A stretch of 64,000 nt of DNA from Vicugna pacos (taxonomy: Eukaryota > Chordata > Mammalia > Artiodactyla > Camelidae). The notes below the pieces were generated by a model. That model did not search any database. It saw only the letters and a program-made list of their open reading frames with translations, and had not been told where the DNA came from. Where the stretch lies: contig NW_027328721.1 in NCBI RefSeq assembly GCF_048564905.1, positions 40,630,870-40,694,869 of the forward strand, in the 5' to 3' direction. Within the stretch, counting starts at the first letter, position 1. Each line of letters opens with the position of its first letter. The position numbers were made by a program, and so were the translations under genes. Positions 26,231 to 37,966 of the stretch are shown here, in pieces.

Positions 26231-27563
26231 GCGTGGGGAGGTTCCACCAACGGTCGGCAGCGCGTGGGTTCTAAAGGAATGCCTAAGCTCGTCTCCCCTG
26301 AGGCTTTTCCTAATGTCTCTGTGCCAGGGAAAGCTAGGGGTGATTGCAGGTTATCCCAGTGTCAGAGGCTACCTCCCCAAGGTCAGGGAATTTATTTCTC
26401 GGACTTCCGCAAACAGGGAACACCTGTGACTGAAGAGAGCTGCGTGGAGTTTTCTCTCGAGCTCCCCCTCGCACTAACAATCGTTCCGGAATCCTGAGCG
26501 TGGGGAGGTTCCACCAACGGTCGGCAGCGCGTTGGTTCTACTGGAATGCCTAAGGTCGTCTCCCCTGAATCTTTTCCTAATGTCTCTGTGCCAGGGAATG
26601 CTAGGGGTGTTTGCAGGATATCCCAGTGTCAGTGGCTGCCTCCCCAGGTCAGGGAAGGTATTTCTCGGACTTCCCCGAACAGGGTACACCTGTGACTGAA
26701 GAGAGCTGCGTGAAGTTGTCTCTCGAGCTCCCCCACGCACTGACAATGGTTCCGGAATCCTGAGCGTGGGGAGGTTCCACCAACGGTCGGCAGCGCGTGG
26801 GTTCAAACGGAATGCCTAAGCTCGTCTCCCCTGAGGGTTTTCCTAATGTCTCTGTGCCAGGGAATGCTAGGGGTGATTGCAGGATATCCCAGTGTCAGAG
26901 GCTGCCTCACCAAGGTCATGGAAGGTATTTCTCGGACTTCCGCAAACAGGGAACACCTGTGACTGAAGAGAGCTTCGTGGAGTTTTCTCTCGAGCTCCAC
27001 CAAGCTCTAACAATGGTTCCGGAATCCTGAGCGTGGGGAGGTTCCACCAACGGTCGGCAGCGCGTGGGTTCTAATGGAATGCCTTAGCTCGTGTCCCCTG
27101 AAGCTTTTACTAATGTCTCTTTGCCAGGGAATGCAAGGGGTGATTGTAGGATATCCCAGTGTCAGTGGCTGCCTCCCCAAGTCAGGGAAGGGATTTCTCG
27201 GACTTCCCCGAACAGGGCACACCTGTGACTGAAGAGAGCTGCGTGCAGTTGTCTCTCGAGCTACCCCACGCACTGACAATGTTTCCGGAATCCTGAGCGT
27301 GGTGAGGTTCCACCAACGGTCGGCAGCGCGTGGGTTCTAACGGAATGAAAAAACTCATCTCCCCTGAGGGTTTTCCTAATGTCTCTGTGCCAGGGAATGC
27401 TAGGGGTGATTGCAGGATATCCCAGTGTCAGAGGCTGCCTCCCCAAGGCCAAGGAAGATATTTCTCGGACTACCCCGAACAGGGAACACCTGTGGCTGAA
27501 GAGATCTGCGTGGAGTTGTCTCTCGAGATCACCCACGCACTGACAATTTTTCCGGAATCCTGA
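26231..27563 (+). repeat. Higher-order repeat a-b-c-d-e, copy 1 (1333 bp)
   Basis: Five monomers define the types. a has TTCTAAAGGAATGCC and GGGAAAGCTAGG. b has TTGGTTCTACTGG, CCTGAATCTTTTCC and CAGTGGCTGCCTCCCCAGG. c has CCGCAAACAGGG with GAGCTCCACCAAGC. d has TTCTAATGGAATGCC, CCTGAAGCTTTTACTAATG and GATTGTAGG. e has GGAATGAAAAAACTC, with AAGGCCAAGG. Types b and d lack one base in the CCCCAAGG tract or nearby, which explains a unit of 1333 rather than 1335 bp. The same order returns several times downstream. Confidence 0.9.
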
Positions 27564-28629
27564 GCGTGGGGAGGTTCCACCAACGGTTGGCAGCGCGTTG
27601 GTTCTACAGGAATGCCTAAGCTCGTCTCCCCTGAATCTTTTCCTAATGTCTCTGTGCCAGGGAATGCTAGGGGTGATTGCAGGATATCCCAGTGTCAGTG
27701 GCTGTCTCCCCAGGTTAGGGAAGGTTTTTCTCGGACTTCCCCGAACAGGGAATACCTGTGACTGAAGAGAGCTGCGTGAAGTTGTCTCTCGAGATCCCCC
27801 ACGCACTGACAATTTTTCCGGAATCCTGAGCGTGGGGAGGTTCCACCAACGGTCGGCAGCGCGTGGGTTCTAACGGAATGCCTTAGCTCGTCTCCCCTGA
27901 GGGTTTTCCTAATGTCTCTGTGCCAGGGAATGCTAGGGGTGATTGCAGGATATCCCAGTGTCAGAGGCTGCCTCCCCAAGGTCATGGAAGGTATTTCTCG
28001 GACTTCCGCAAACAGGGAACACCTGTAACTGAAGAGAGCTTCGTGGAGTTTTCTCTCGAGCTCCACCACGCACTAACAATGATTCCGGAATCCTAAGCGT
28101 GGGGAGGTTCCACCAACGGTCGGCAGCGCGTGGGTTTTAATGGAATGCCTTAGCTCGTGTCCCCTGAAGCTTTTCCTAATGTCTCTTTGCCAGGGAATGC
28201 AAGGGGTGATTGTAGGATATCCCAGTGTCAGTGGCTGCCTCCCCAGGTCAGGGAAGGTATTTCTCGGACTTCCCCGAACAGGACACACCTGTGACTGAAG
28301 AGAGCTGCGTGGAGTTGTCTCTCGAGCTCCCCCACGCACTGACAATGTTTCCGGAATCCTGAGCGTGGGGAGGTTCCACCAACGGTCGGCAGCGCGTGGG
28401 TTCTAACGGAATGCCTAAGCTCGACTCCCCTGAAGCTTTTCCTAATGTCTCTGTGCCAGGGAATGCAAGGGGTGATTGCAGGATATCCCAGTGTCAGAGG
28501 CTGCCTCTCCAAGGTCAGGGAAGGTATTTCTCGGACTTCCCCGAACAGGGAACCCCTGTGACTGAAGAGAGCTGCGTGGAGTTGTCTCTCGAGCTCCCCC
28601 ACGCACTGACAATGGTTCCGGAATTCTGA
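27564..28629 (+). repeat. Variant higher-order block f-c'-d-g (1066 bp)
   Basis: Four monomers: a b-like monomer with TTGGTTCTACAGG and AGTGGCTGTCTCC; a c-like monomer with GGTCATGGAAGG; a d monomer; and type g with AAGCTCGACTCCCCTGAAGC. The f-c'-d part reappears at 33430-34228 after another e monomer, so e-f-c'-d is itself a repeated path. Confidence 0.85.
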
Positions 28630-29163
28630 GCGTGGGGAGGTTCCACCAACGGTCGGCAGCGCGTGGGTTCTAAAGGAATGCCTAAGCTCGTCTCCCCTGA
28701 GGCTTTTCCTAATGTCTCTGTGCCAGGGAAAGCTAGGGGTGATTGCAGGTTATCCCAGTGTCAGAGGCTACCTCCCCAAGGTCAGGGAATTTAATTCTCG
28801 GACTTCCGCAAACAGGGAACACCTGTGACTGAAGAGAGCTGCGTGGAGTTTTCTCTCGAGCTCCCCCTCGCACTAACAATCGTTCCGGAATCCTGAGCGT
28901 GGGGAGGTTCCACCAACGGTCGGCAGAGCGTTGGTTCTACTGGAATGCCTAAGGTCGTCTCCCCTGAATCTTTTCCTAATGTCTCTGTGCCAGGGAATGC
29001 TAGGGGTGTTTGCAGGATATCCCAGTGTCAGTGGCTGCCTCCCCAAGGTCAGGGAAGTTATTTCTCGGACTTCCCCGAACAGGGAACCCCTGTGACTGAA
29101 GAGAGCTGCGTGGAGTTGTCTCTCGAGCTCCCCCACGCACTGAAAATTGTTCCGGAATTCTGA
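28630..29163 (+). repeat. Partial higher-order unit a-b (534 bp)
   Basis: Only types a and b are present before a new a begins, so this is a truncated unit left by unequal exchange. The b monomer here lacks the usual one-base loss in CCCCAAGG and has a g-like tail, so it is a recombinant. Confidence 0.82.
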
Positions 29164-30763
29164 GCGTGGGGAGGTTCCACCAACGGTCGGCAGCGTGTGG
29201 GTTCTAAAGGAATGCCTAAGCTCGTCTCCCCTGAGGCTTTTCCTAATATCTCTGTGCCAGGGAAAGCTAGGGGTGATTGCAGGTTATCCCAGTGTCAGAG
29301 GCTACCTCCCCAAGGTCAGCGAATTTATTTCTCGGACTTCCGCAAACAGGGAACACCTGGGACTGAAGAGAGCTGCGTGGAGTTTTCTCTCAAGCTCCCC
29401 CTCGCACTAACAATCGTTCCGGAATCCTGAGCGTGGGGAGGTTCCACCAACGGTCGGCAGCGCGTTGGTTCTACTGGAATGCCTAAGGCCGTCTCCCCTG
29501 AATCTTTTCCTAATGTCTCTGTGCCAGGGAATGCTAGGGGTGTTTGCAGGATATCCCAGTGTCAGTGGCTGCCTCCCCAGGTCAGGGAAGGTATTTCTCG
29601 GACTTCCCCGAACAGGGAACACCTGTGACTGAAGAGAGCTGCGTGAAGTTGTCTCTCGAGCTCCTCCACGCACTGACAATGGTTCCGGAATCCTGAGCGT
29701 GGGGAGGTTCCACCAACGGTCGGCAGCTCGTGGGTTCAAACGGAATGCCTAAGCTCGTCTCCCCTGAGGGTTTTCCTAATGTCTCTGTGCCAGGGAATGC
29801 TAGGGGTGATTGCAGGATATCCCAGTGTCAGAGGCTGCCTCCCCAAGGTCAGGGAAGGTATTTCTCGGACTTCCACAAACAGGGAACACCTGTGACTGAA
29901 GAGAGCTTCGTGGAGTTTTCTCTCGAGCTCCACTAAGCACTAACAATGGTTCCGGAATCCTGAGCGTGGTGAGGTTCCACCAACGGTCGGCAGCGCGTGG
30001 GTTCTAATGGAATGCCTTAGCTCGTGTCCCCTGAAGCTTTTACTAATGTCTCTTTGCCAGGGAATGCAAGGGGTGATTGTAGGATATCCCAGTGTCAGTG
30101 GCTGCCTCCCCAGGTCAGGGAAGGTATTTCTCGGACTTCCCCGAACAGGGCACACCTGTGACTGAAGAGAGCTGCGTGCAGTTGTCTCTCGATCTACCCC
30201 ACGCACTGACAATGGTTCCGGAATCCTGAGCGTGGTGAGGTTCCACCAACGGTCGGCAGCGCGTGGGTTCTAACGGAATGAAAAAGCTCATCTCCCCTGA
30301 GGGTTTTCCTAATGTCTCTGTGCCAGGGATTGCTAGGGGTTATTGCAGGATATCCCAGTGTCAGAGGCTGCCTCCCCAAGGCCAAGGAAGATATTTCTCG
30401 GACTTCCCCGAACAGGGAACACCTGTGACTGAAGAGAGCTGCGTGAAGTTGTCTCTCGAGCTCCCGCACGCACTGACAATGGTTCCGGAATCCTGAGCGT
30501 GGGGAGGTTCCACCAACGGTCGGCAGCGCGTGGGTTCTAACGGAATGCCTAAGCTCGACTCCCCTGAAGCTTTTCCTAATATCTCTGTGCCAGGGAATGC
30601 AAGGGGTGATTGCAGGATATCCCAGTGTCAGAGGCTGCCTCCCCAAGGTCAGGGAAGTTATTTCTCGGACTTCCCCGAACAGGGAACCCCTGTGACTGAA
30701 GAGAGCTGCGTGGAGTTCTCTCTCGAGCTCCCCCACGCACTGACAATGGTTCCGGAATTCTGA
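29164..30763 (+). repeat. Higher-order repeat a-b-c-d-e-g, six-monomer form (1600 bp)
   Basis: This is the full six-monomer unit. Type g (AAGCTCGACTCCCCTGAAGC) follows e. Each type matches its partners at 26.2, 30.8 and 32.1 kb far better than its neighbours; for example the b monomers near 29464 and 31064 show only one or two differences by eye. Confidence 0.92.
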
Positions 30764-32096
30764 GCGTGGGGAGGTTCCACCAACGGTCGGCAGCGTGTGG
30801 GTTCTAAAGGAATGCCTAAGCTCGTCTCCCCTGAGGCTTTTCCTAATGTCTCTGTGCCAGGGAAAGCTAGGGGTGATTGCAGGTTATCCCAGTGTCAGAG
30901 GCTACCTCCCCAAGGTCAGGGAATTTATTTCTCGGACTTCCGCAAACAGGGAACACCTGTGACTGAAGAGAGCTGCGTGGAGTTTTCTCTCGAGCTCCCC
31001 CTCGCACTAACAATCGTTCCGGAATCCTGAGCGTGGGGAGGTTCCACCAACGGTCGGCAGCGCGTTGGTTCTACTGGAATGCCTAAGGCCGTCTCCCCTG
31101 AATCTTTTCCTAATGTCTCTGTGCCAGGGAATGCTAGGGGTGTTTGCAGGATATCCCAGTGTCAGTGGCTGCCTCCCCAGGTCAGGGAAGGTATTTCTCG
31201 GACTTCCCCGAACAGGGAACACCTGTGACTGAAGAGAGCTGCGTGAAGTTGTCTCTCGAGCTCCCCCACGCACTGACAATGGTTCCGGAATCCTGAGCTT
31301 GGGGAGGTTCCACCAACGGTCGGCAGCGCGTGGGTTCAAACGGAATGCCTAAGCTCGTCTCCCCTGAGGGTTTTCCTAATGTGTCTGTGCCAGGGAATGC
31401 TAGGGGTGATTGCAGGATATCCCAGTGTCAGAGGCTGCCTCCCCAAGGTCAGGGAAGGTATTTCTCGGACTTCCTCAAACAGGGAACACCTGTGACTGAA
31501 GAGAGCTTCGTGGAGTTTTCTCTCGAGCTCCACCAAGCACTAACAATGGTTCCGGAATCCTGAGCGTGGGGAGGTTCCACCAACGGTCGGCAGCGCGTGG
31601 GTTCTAATGGAATGCCTTAGCTCGTGTCCCCTGAAGCTTTTACTAATGTCTCTTTGCCAGGGAATGCAAGGGGTGATTGTAGGATATCCCAGTGTCAGTG
31701 GCTGCCTCCCCAGGTCAGGGAAGGTATTTCTCGGACTTCCCCGAACAGGGCACACCTGTGACTGAAGAGAGCTGCGTGCAGTTGTCTCTCGAGCTACCCC
31801 ACGCACTGACAATGGTTCCGGAATCCTGAGCGTGGTGAGGTTCCACCAACGGTCGGCATCGCGTGGGTTCTAACGGAATGAAAAAGCTCATCTCCCCTGA
31901 GGGTTTTCCTAATGTCTCTGTGCCAGGGAATGCTAGGGGTGATTGCAGGATATCCCAGTGTCAGAGGCTGCCTACCCAAGGCTAAGGAAGATATTTCTCG
32001 GACTACCCCGAACAGGGAACACCTGTGGCTGAAGAGAGCTGCGTGGAGTTGTCTCTCGAGATCACCCACGCACTGACAATGGTTCCGGAATTCTGA
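30764..32096 (+). repeat. Higher-order repeat a-b-c-d-e, five-monomer form (1333 bp)
   Basis: This unit has the same order as the preceding one but without type g. The d and e monomers near 31597 and 31863 match those near 29997 and 30263 almost completely. Confidence 0.92.
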
Positions 32097-33429
32097 GCGT
32101 GGGGAGGTTCCACCAACGGTCGGCAGCGTATGGGTTCTAAAGGAATGCCTAAGCTCGTCTCCCCTGAGGCTTTTCCTAATGTCTCTGTGCCAGGGAAAGC
32201 TAGGGGTGATTGCAGGTTATCCCAGTGTCAGAGGCTACCTCCCCAAGGTCAGGGAATTTATTTCTCGGACTTCCGCAAACAGGGAACACCTGTGACTGAA
32301 GAGAGCTGAGTGGAGTTTTCTCTCGAGCTCCCCCTCGCACTAACAATCGTTCCGGAATCCTGAGCGTGGGGAGGTTCCACCAACGGTCGGCAGCGCGTTG
32401 GTTCTACTGGAATGCCTAAGGCCGTCTCCCCTGAATCTTTTCCTAATGTCTCTGTGCCAGGGAATGCTAGGGGTGTTTGCAGGATATCCCAGATGCAGTG
32501 GCAGCCTCCCCAGGTAAGGGAAGGTATTTCTCGGACTTCCCCGAACAGGGAACACCTGTGACTGAAGAGAGCTGCGTGAAGTTTTCTCTCGAGCTCCCCC
32601 ACGCACTGTCAATGTTTCCGGAATCCTGAGCGTGGGGAGGTTCCACCAACGGTCGGCAGCGCGTGGGTTCTAACGGAATGCCTAAGCTCGTCTCCCCTGA
32701 GGGTTTTCCTAATGTCTCTGTGCCAGGGAATGCTAGGGGTGATTGCAGGATATCCCAGTGTCAGAGGCTGCCTCCCCAAGGTCAGGGAAGGTATTTCTCG
32801 GACTTCCGCAAACAGGGAACACCTGTGACTGAAGAGAGCTTCGTGGAGTTTTCTCTCGAGCTCCACCAAGCACTAACAATGGTTCGGGAATCCTGAGCGT
32901 GGGGAGGTTCCACCGACGGTCGGCAGCGCGTGGGTTCTAATGGAATGCCTTAGCTCGTGTCCCCTGAAGCTTTTACTAATGTCTCTTTGCCAGGGAATGC
33001 AAGGGGTGATTGTAGGATATCCCAGTGTCAGTGGCTGCCTCCCCAGGTCAGGGAAGGTATTTCTCGGACTTCCCCGAACAGGGCACACCTGTGACTGAAG
33101 AGAGCTGCGTGCAGTTGTCTCTCGAGCTACCCCACGCACTGACAATGGTTCCGGAATCCTGAGCGTGGTGAGGTTCCACCAAAGGTCGGCAGCGCGTGGG
33201 TTCTAACGGAATGAAAAAGCTCATCTCCCCTGAGGGTTTTCCTAATGTCTCTGTGCCAGGGAATGCTAGGGGTGATTGCAGGATATCCCAGTGTCAGAGG
33301 CTGCCTCCCCAAGGCCAAGGAAGATATTTCTCGGACTACCCCGAACAGGGAACACCTGTGGCTGAAGAGAGCTGCGTGGAGTTGTCTCTCGAGATCACCC
33401 ACGCACTGACAATTTTTCCGGAATCCTGA
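32097..33429 (+). repeat. Higher-order repeat a-b-c-d-e, five-monomer form (1333 bp), next copy
   Basis: All five types return with exact 1333 bp spacing from the previous unit. The b monomer has a private change (AGATGCAGTGGCAGCC in place of AGTGTCAGTGGCTGCC), and the a monomer has GCTGAGTGG in place of GCTGCGTGG. The e monomer ends with TTTTTCCGG like the e at 27.5 kb. Confidence 0.92.
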
Positions 33430-34228
33430 GCGTGGGGAGGTTCCACCAACGGTTGGCAGCGCGTTGGTTCAACTGGAATGCCTAAGCTCGTCTCCCCTGA
33501 ATCTTTTCCTAATGTCTCTGAGCCAGGGAATGCTAGGGGTGATTGCAGGATATCCCAGTGTCAGTGGCTGACTCCCCAGGTCAGGGAAGGTTTTTCTCGG
33601 ACTTCCCCGAACAGGGAATACCTGTGACTGAAGAGAGCTGCGTGAAGTTGCCTCTCGAGATCCCCCACGCACTGACAATGTTTCCGGAATCCTGAGCGTG
33701 GGGAGGTTCCACCAACGGTCGGCAGCGCGTGGGTTCTAACGGAATGCCTTAGCTCGTCTCCCCTGAGGGTTTTCCTTATGTCTCTGTGCCAGGGAATGCT
33801 AGGGGTGATTGCAGGATATCCCAGTGTCAGAGGCTGCCTCCCCAAGGTCATGGAAGGTATTTCTCGGACTTCCGCAAACAGGGAATACCTGTGACTGAAG
33901 AGAGCTTCGTGGAGTTTTCTCTCGAGCTCCACCACGCACTAACAATGGTTCCGGAATCCTGAGCGTGGGGAGGTTCCAACAACGGTCGGCAGCGCGTGGG
34001 TTCTAATGGAATGCCTTAGCTCGTCTCCCCTGAAGCTTTTCCTAATGTCTCTGTGCCAGGGAATGCTAGGGGTGATTGCAGGATATCCCAGTGTCAGTGG
34101 CTGCCTCCCCAGGTCAGGGAAGGTATTTCTCGGACTTCCCCGAACAGGGCACACCTGTGACTGAAGAGAGCTGCGTGGAGTTGTCTCTCGAGCTCCCCCA
34201 CGCACTGACAATGTTTCCGGAATCCTGA
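33430..34228 (+). repeat. Terminal partial unit f-c'-d of the a-e array
   Basis: Three monomers repeat the f-c'-d path of 27564-28629 (TTGGTTCAACTGG, GGTCATGGAAGG, CCTGAAGCTTTTCC). After it the a-e types stop, so this marks the 3' edge of that higher-order domain. Confidence 0.85.
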
Positions 34229-34495
34229 GCGTGGGGAGGTTCCACCAACGGTCGGCAGCGTGTGGGTTCTAACGGAATGCCTAAGCTCGTCTCCCCTGAG
34301 GGTTTTCCTAATGTCTCTGTGCCAGGGAATGCAAGGGGTGATTGCAATATATCCCAGTGTAAGATGCTGACTCCCCAAAGTCAGGGAAGGTATTTCTCGG
34401 ACTTACGCGAACAGGGAACACCTGTGACTGAAGAGAGCTGCGTGAATTTGTCTATCGCGCTCCCCCACGCACTGACAATTTTTGCGGAATCCTGA
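34229..34495 (+). repeat. Transitional monomer between two higher-order domains
   Basis: This single monomer has GATTGCAATATATCC, GTAAGATGCTGACTCC and GGACTTACGCG. It resembles the monomer near 23599-23832 (AAGATGCTGACTCC, GACTTACGCG) and belongs to neither flanking unit. Confidence 0.75.
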
Positions 34496-37400
34496 GCGTG
34501 TGGAGGTTCCACCAACGGTCGGCAGCGCGTGGGTTCTAACGGAATGCCTAAGCTCGTCTCCCCTGAGGGTTTTCCTAATGTCTCTGTGCCAGGGAATACT
34601 AGGGGTGTTTGCAGGATATCCCAGTGTCAGAGGCTGCCTCCCCAAAGTCAGGGAAAGGATTTCTCGGATTTCCGCGAACAGGGAACTCCTGTGACTGACG
34701 AGAGCTGCGTGGAGTTGTCTCTCGAGCTCCCCCACGCACTGACAATGTTTCCGGAATCTTGAGCGTGGGGAGGTTCCACCAACGGGCGGCAGCGCGTGGG
34801 TTATAACGGAATGCCTAAGCTCGTCTCCCCTGAGGTTTTTCCTAATGTCTCTGTGCCAGGGAATACTAGGGGTGATTGCAGGATATCCCAGTGTCAGAGG
34901 CTGCCTCCCCAAGGTCAGGGAAGGTATTTCTCGGACTTTCCCGAACAGGGAACTCCTGTGATTGAAGAGAGCTGCGTGGAGTTTTCTCTCGAGCTCCCCC
35001 ACATACTGACAAAGTTTGCGGATTCCTGAGCGTGGGGAGGATCCACCAACGGTCGGCAGCGCGTGGGTTCTAACGGAATGCCTAAGCTCGTCTCCCCTGA
35101 GGGTTTTCCTAATGTCTGTGTGCCAGGGAATGCTAGGGGTGATTGCAGGGTATCCCAGTGTCCGAGGCTGCCTCCCCAAGGTCAGGGAAGTTATTTCTCG
35201 GACTTCCCCGAACAGGGAACACCTGTGACTGAAGAGAGCTGCGTGGAGATGTCCCTCGAGGTCCCCCACGCTCTGACAATGGTTCCGGAATCCTGAGCGT
35301 GGGGAGGTTCCACCAACGGTCGGTAGCGCGTGGGTTCTAACGGAATGCCTAAACTCGTCTCCCCTGAGGATTTTCATAATGTCTCTGTGCCAGGGAATGC
35401 TAGGGGTGATTGCAGGATATCCCAGTGTCAGATGCTGCCTCCCCAAGGTCAGGGAAAGTTTTTATCGGACTTGTCCGAACAGGGAACACTTGTGACTGAA
35501 GAGAGCTGCGTGGAGTTGTCTCTCGAGCTCCCCCACGCACTGACTATTTTTCCGGAATCCTGAGCGTGGGGAGGTTCCACCAACGGTCGGCAGCGCGTGG
35601 GTTCAAAGGGAATGCCTAATCTCGTCTCCCCTGATGGTTTTCCTAATGTCTCTGTGCCAGGGAATGCTAGGGGTGATTGCAGGATATTCCAGTGTCAGAG
35701 GCTTCCTCCCCAAGGTCAGGGAAGTTATTTCTCGGAATTCCCCGAACAGGGAACACCTGTGACAGATGAGAGCTGCGTGGAGTTGTCTCTCGAGCTCCCC
35801 CACGCACTGACAATGGTTCCGGAATCCTGAGCGTGGGGAGGTTCCACCAACGGTCGGCAGCGCGTGGGTTCTAACGGAATGCCTAAGCTCGTCTCCCCTG
35901 AGTGTTTTCCTAATATCTCTGTGCCAGGGAATGCTAGGGGTGATTGCAGGAAATCCCAGTGACCGAGGCTTCCTCCCCAAGGTCAGGGAAGGTATTTCTC
36001 GGACTTCCCCGAACAGGGAACACCTGTGAATGAAGAGAGCGGCTTGGAGTTTTCCCTCGAGGTCCCCCACGCACTGACAATTTTTCAGGAATCCTGAGAG
36101 TGGGGAGGTTCCACCAACGGTCGGTAGCGCGTGGGTTCTAACGGAATGCTTAAACTAGTCTCCCCTGAGTGTTTTCCTAATGTCTCTGTGCCAGGGAATG
36201 CTAGGGGTGATTGCAGGATATCCCAGTGTCAGAGGCTGCCTCCCCAAGGTCAGGGAAGTTATTTCTCGGACTTCCCCGAACAGGGAACTCCTGTGACTGA
36301 AGAGAGCTGCGTGGTGTTGTCTCTCGAGCTCCCACACGCACTGACAATGGTTCCGGAATCCTGAGCGTGGGGAGGTTCCACCAACGGTCGACAGCGCGTG
36401 GGTTCTAATGGAATGCCTAAGCTCGTCTCCCCTGAGTGTTTTCCTAATGTCTCTGTGCCAGGGAATGCTAGGGGTGATTGCAGGATATCCCAGTGTCAGA
36501 GGCTGACTCCCCAAGGTCAGGGAAGTTATTTCTTGGACTTCCCCGAACAGGGAACACCTGTGACTGAAGAGAGCTGCGTGGAGTTGTCTCTCGAGCTCCC
36601 TCTCGCACTGACAATTGTTCCGGAATCCTGAGCGTGGGGAGGTTCCACCAACGGTCGGCAGTGCGTGGGTTCTAACGGAATGCCTAAGCTCGTCTCCCTT
36701 GAGTGGTTTCCTGATGTCTCTGTGCCAGGGAATGCTTGGGGTGATTGCAGGATATCCCAGTGTCAGAGGCTGCCTCCCCAAGGTTAGGGAAGGTATTTCT
36801 TGGACTTCCCCGAACAGGGAACACCTGTGACTGAAGAGAGCTTCGTGGAGTTGTCTCTCGAGCTCCCCCACGCACTGACAATGTTTTCGGAATCCTGAGC
36901 GTGGGGAGGTTCCACCAACGATCGGCAGCGCTTGGGTTCTAACGGAATGCCTAAGCTCGTCTCCCCTGAGGGTTTTCCTAATATCTCTGTGCCAGGGAAT
37001 GCTAGGGGTGATTGCAGGACATCCCAGTGTCAGAGGCTGCCTCCCCAAGGTCAGGGAATGTATTTCTCGGACTTCCACGAACAGGGAACACCTGTGACTG
37101 AAGAGAGCGGCTTGGAGTTTTCCCTCGAAGTCCCCCACGCACTGACAATGTTTCAGGAATCCTGAGAGTGGGGAGGTTCCACCAACGGTCGTCAGCGCGT
37201 GGGTTCTAATGGAATGCCTAAGCTCGTCTCCCCTGAGGGTTTTCCTAATGTCTCTGTGCCAGGGAAAACTAGGGGTGATTGCAGGATATCCCACTGTCAG
37301 AGGCTGCCTCCCCAATGTCAGGGAAGTTATTTCTTGGTCTTCCCCGAACAGGGAACACCTGTGACTGAAGAGAGCTGCGTGGAGTTGTCTCTCGAGCTCC

Positions 37401-37966
37401 CCCACGCACTGACAATATTTCCGGAATCTTGAGCGTGGGGAGGTTCCACCAACGGTCGGCAGCGCGTGGGTTCTAACGGAATGCCTAAGTTCGTCTCCCC
37501 TGAGGCTTTTCCTAATGTCTCTGTGCCAGGGAATGCTAGGGGTAATTGCAGGATATCCCAGTGTCAGAGGCTGCCTCCCCAAGGCAAGGGAAGGTCTTTC
37601 TCGGACTTCCCCGAACAGGGAACACCTGTGAATGAAGAGAGCTGCGTGGAGTTGTCTCTGGAGATCCCCCACGCAATGACAATGGTTCCGGAATCCTGAG
37701 CGTGGGGAGGTTCCACCAACGGGCGGCAGCGCGTGGGTTCTAACTGAATGCCTAAGTTCGTCTCCCCTGAGGTTTTTCCTAATGTCTCTTTGCCAGGGAA
37801 TACTAGGGGTGATTGCAGGATATCCCAGTGTCAGAGGCTGCCTTCCCAAGGTCAGGGAAGGTATTTCTCGGACATTCCCGAACAGGGAACTCCTGTGATT
37901 GAAGAGAGCTGCGTGGAGTTTTCTCTCGAGCTCCCCCACACACTGACAAAGGTTGCGGATTCCTGA
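34496..37966 (+). repeat. 13-monomer higher-order repeat, copy 1 (3471 bp)
   Basis: Thirteen monomers, labelled A to M' here, of exactly 267 bp each (13 x 267 = 3471). Markers: A, GGGAAAGGATTTCTCGG; B, GGTTATAACGG and CACATACTGACAAAG; C, AATGTCTGTGTGCC and GGAGATGTCCCTCG; D, GATTTTCATAATG; E, TTCAAAGGGAATGCC; F, CCCAGTGACCGAGGCTTCC; G, ACTAGT with a GAGTG variant; H, TATTTCTTGG and GAGCTCCCTCTCGC; I, CCTGATGTCTC and GAATGCTTGGGG; J, GCAGGACATCCC and GAGCGGCTTGG; K, CCCACTGTCAG and TTCTTGGTC; L, GGGGTAATTGC; and a B-like last monomer. The A-B-C-D-E run restarts at 37967. Confidence 0.92.
34763..35029 (+). repeat. Type B monomer, identical to its partner 3471 bp away
   Basis: Read base by base against 38234-38500, I see no difference over the 267 bp, while the adjacent monomers A and C differ from it at many sites. 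The identity continues into the following monomer for roughly 130 bp, up to GCAGGGTATCC here against GCAGGTTATCC in the partner. This is the strongest sign of recent block duplication in the window. Confidence 0.9.
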
